Assembly (NCBI RefSeq): GCF_000521865.1
Contig: NZ_JAME01000002.1
Location: forward strand, 159,082-223,081
Reading direction: 5' to 3'
Source of the DNA: Roseivivax isoporae LMG 25204
Lineage (GTDB): Bacteria; Pseudomonadota; Alphaproteobacteria; Rhodobacterales; Rhodobacteraceae
Length of the DNA stretch: 64,000 nucleotides
Shown: piece after piece, positions 62,832 to 64,000 of the stretch
Numbering within the stretch: position 1 is the stretch's first letter
How the letters are laid out: every line of letters starts with the position of its first letter
Notes under the pieces: generated by a model
The model's input: only the letters and a program-made list of their open reading frames with translations
Database searches by the model: none
Told to the model about the DNA's origin: nothing
Position numbers and translations under genes: made by a program

Positions 62832-63908
62832 ATGGGTGCGACCCCGCCGACAGGAGATTCGGGCATCACGCGCCGCAGCGTCCTGCGGGGCGCGAGCGCG
62901 CTCGCGCTCTGCGGCCGACCCGCGGGCGCGGGCGCGGCGCCCACCCTGCCGCCCGAGGCGTGGGGCGCGTTCAAGGTGCGCTTCCTCGAACCTTCGGGCC
63001 GCGTCGTCGACATCGAGCAGGACGGGATCAGCCATTCCGAGGGACAGGGCTACGGGCTCCTCCTCGCGCAGGCGGCGGGCGACCGCGCGGCGTTCGACCG
63101 GATCGAGGCGTGGACGCGCGCGCATCTCGACATCCGCGAGGACCGGCTCATGGCGTGGCGCTGGACGCCCGCGCGGGGCGGCGATACCGACCAGTGGCAC
63201 AATGCCACCGACGGCGACCTCTTCCGCGCCTGGGCGCTGCTGCGCGCCGGGCGCGATTCGGGCTGGGCGCCCGAGGACGCGCTGGCGCAGGCGCAGGCGA
63301 TCGCCCAGGACATCGCGGGCGCCTGCCTCGCGCCCGATCCGCGCGCGCCCGACCAGCCGCTCCTGCGGCCCGGGGCCGAGGCGGTCGCCACCGCCGACCG
63401 GGTGCTCGTGAATCCCTCCTACTACATGTCGCGCGCCCTGCGGGAACTGGGCGATCACGCGGCCCTTCCTGCGCTCGTGCGCGCGGCCGACCATGGCGAG
63501 ACGGTGCTGGCGGAACTTGCCGCCGCGGGGCCGCTGCCCGACTGGATCGAGGTCACGCCCGCAGGCTTCGTGCCGCCCCAAGACCACGCGCTGCGCGCCT
63601 CCTACGACGCGCTCCGGGTGCCGCTCTACCTCGTCTGGTCGGGACGGGGCGGGCATCCCGCGGTCGCGCGGGCGCGCCGGACGCTCGGCGCGGCCGACCG
63701 GGGCGGGGCGGTCGCGGTCGAGGCCGCGCCCGACGGCACCGTGCTGCAGGCGAGCGACCTGCCGGGTTACCGCGCGGTTCTCAGGCTCGCGAGCTGCGCG
63801 CCGGTCGCGGCCCCTGGCCCCGGCGTGGCGGACCAGCCCTATTACCCGGCGGTGCTTCAGCTTTTCGCGGCGGTTGCCGCGCGGGAAGGCGGCTGCGACG
63901 GCGCCTGA
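62832..63908 (+). CDS. Glycoside hydrolase family 8 (cellulase/endoglucanase, BcsZ-like), Tat-exported
   Basis: 358-residue secreted glucanase. The N-terminus has a twin-arginine signal (TRRSVLRG, residues 13-20). The (alpha/alpha)6 barrel begins after residue 40. The family motif is DGISHSEGQGYGLLLA, with Glu70 as the likely acid, and HNATDGDLFRAWALL supplies the catalytic Asp. In bacteria such enzymes usually sit in bcs operons and trim nascent cellulose. No other bcs gene is visible before the window ends. The start at 62832 was preferred over GTG 62793 for the signal peptide. Confidence 0.9.
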   Translation: MGATPPTGDSGITRRSVLRGASALALCGRPAGAGAAPTLPPEAWGAFKVRFLEPSGRVVDIEQDGISHSEGQGYGLLLAQAAGDRAAFDRIEAWTRAHLDIREDRLMAWRWTPARGGDTDQWHNATDGDLFRAWALLRAGRDSGWAPEDALAQAQAIAQDIAGACLAPDPRAPDQPLLRPGAEAVATADRVLVNPSYYMSRALRELGDHAALPALVRAADHGETVLAELAAAGPLPDWIEVTPAGFVPPQDHALRASYDALRVPLYLVWSGRGGHPAVARARRTLGAADRGGAVAVEAAPDGTVLQASDLPGYRAVLRLASCAPVAAPGPGVADQPYYPAVLQLFAAVAAREGGCDGA

Positions 63909-63966
63909 TCGTCGGGGTGCCAAAAAAATGTCTACAAATGATGGAAATGGCATGTGGGAATGAACG

Positions 63967-64000
63967 GTGGTAGACAACCCCCGCGTGCATGACTTGCTCG
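63967..64000 (+). CDS. Possible start of the next gene (N-terminal 11 codons only)
   Basis: A GTG (63967) begins a frame VVDNPRVHDLL that stays open to the window end, with GGGAATG about 6 to 12 bases upstream. Only 11 codons are visible, so neither identity nor reality can be judged. Confidence 0.2.
   Translation, partial: MVDNPRVHDLL

Noticed and set aside
1..64000. tRNA, rRNA or CRISPR loci
   Set aside because: Reading for T-loop motifs, rRNA-like stretches and regularly spaced direct repeats gave no candidate; no scanner could be run.

Overview
The window is high-GC chromosomal DNA packed with genes that have short spacers or ATGA/GTGA start-stop overlaps. Gene content and order point to an alphaproteobacterium of the Rhodobacteraceae (Roseobacter group). 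The evidence is a frr-uppS-cdsA-dxr-rseP-bamA-ompH-fabZ-lpxA-lpxI-lpxB envelope cluster, LexA with GTTC-N7-GTTC operators, a zwf-pgl-pgi operon, an IalB-family protein, ccmF/ccmH, and an endolysin-holin pair of the gene-transfer-agent type. The placement comes from reading the proteins, not from a database search.

Layout: (1) 1-4962: 3' part of a molybdopterin oxidoreductase, a rhodanese, an FAD oxidoreductase, an SDR and a small membrane protein. (2) 5018-9796: ssb, a lytic transglycosylase, and a minus-strand miaA-AraC-SBP operon. (3) 10073-21342: the twelve-gene envelope and lipid A cluster, including an overlooked 41-residue membrane protein between rseP and bamA. (4) 21348-23086: a complete IS1595-type insertion sequence with perfect 24-bp ends, an 8-bp target duplication and a cargo lipoprotein gene. 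It sits in the T-tract of the terminator shared by lpxB and the convergent ialB-like gene. (5) 23157-30356: ialB-like gene, an intergenic region with three stacked terminator hairpins and a candidate sRNA, a HerA/DUF853 ATPase, and assorted small enzymes. (6) 30668-37624: FAH hydrolase, EamA-fur, DUF533, selO-zntB, nucleoside hydrolase-GNAT. (7) 37867-41640: zwf-pgl-pgi behind a 14-bp palindromic operator. (8) 42221-45945: GTA-type endolysin/holin, then ccmF-ccmH. (9) 46044-50103: a PaaG-like hydratase, a very acidic protein with a duplicated domain, and gltA. (10) 50703-63908: comEC, lexA, typA, alaS with two small downstream genes, a DASS permease, recA, a sulfotransferase-like gene and a family-8 glycoside hydrolase.

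Functional links: the envelope cluster makes undecaprenyl diphosphate, CDP-diacylglycerol, isoprenoid precursor and lipid A, and provides the outer-membrane protein insertase. zwf-pgl-pgi forms the upper part of the Entner-Doudoroff/pentose phosphate route. recA and lexA each carry an exact alphaproteobacterial SOS box on their promoter. comEC, recA, lexA and the endolysin-holin pair together look like parts of DNA exchange (GTA release, DNA uptake, recombination), and near-match CtrA sites lie before comEC and in the recA-sulfotransferase spacer. No tRNA, rRNA or CRISPR array was seen.
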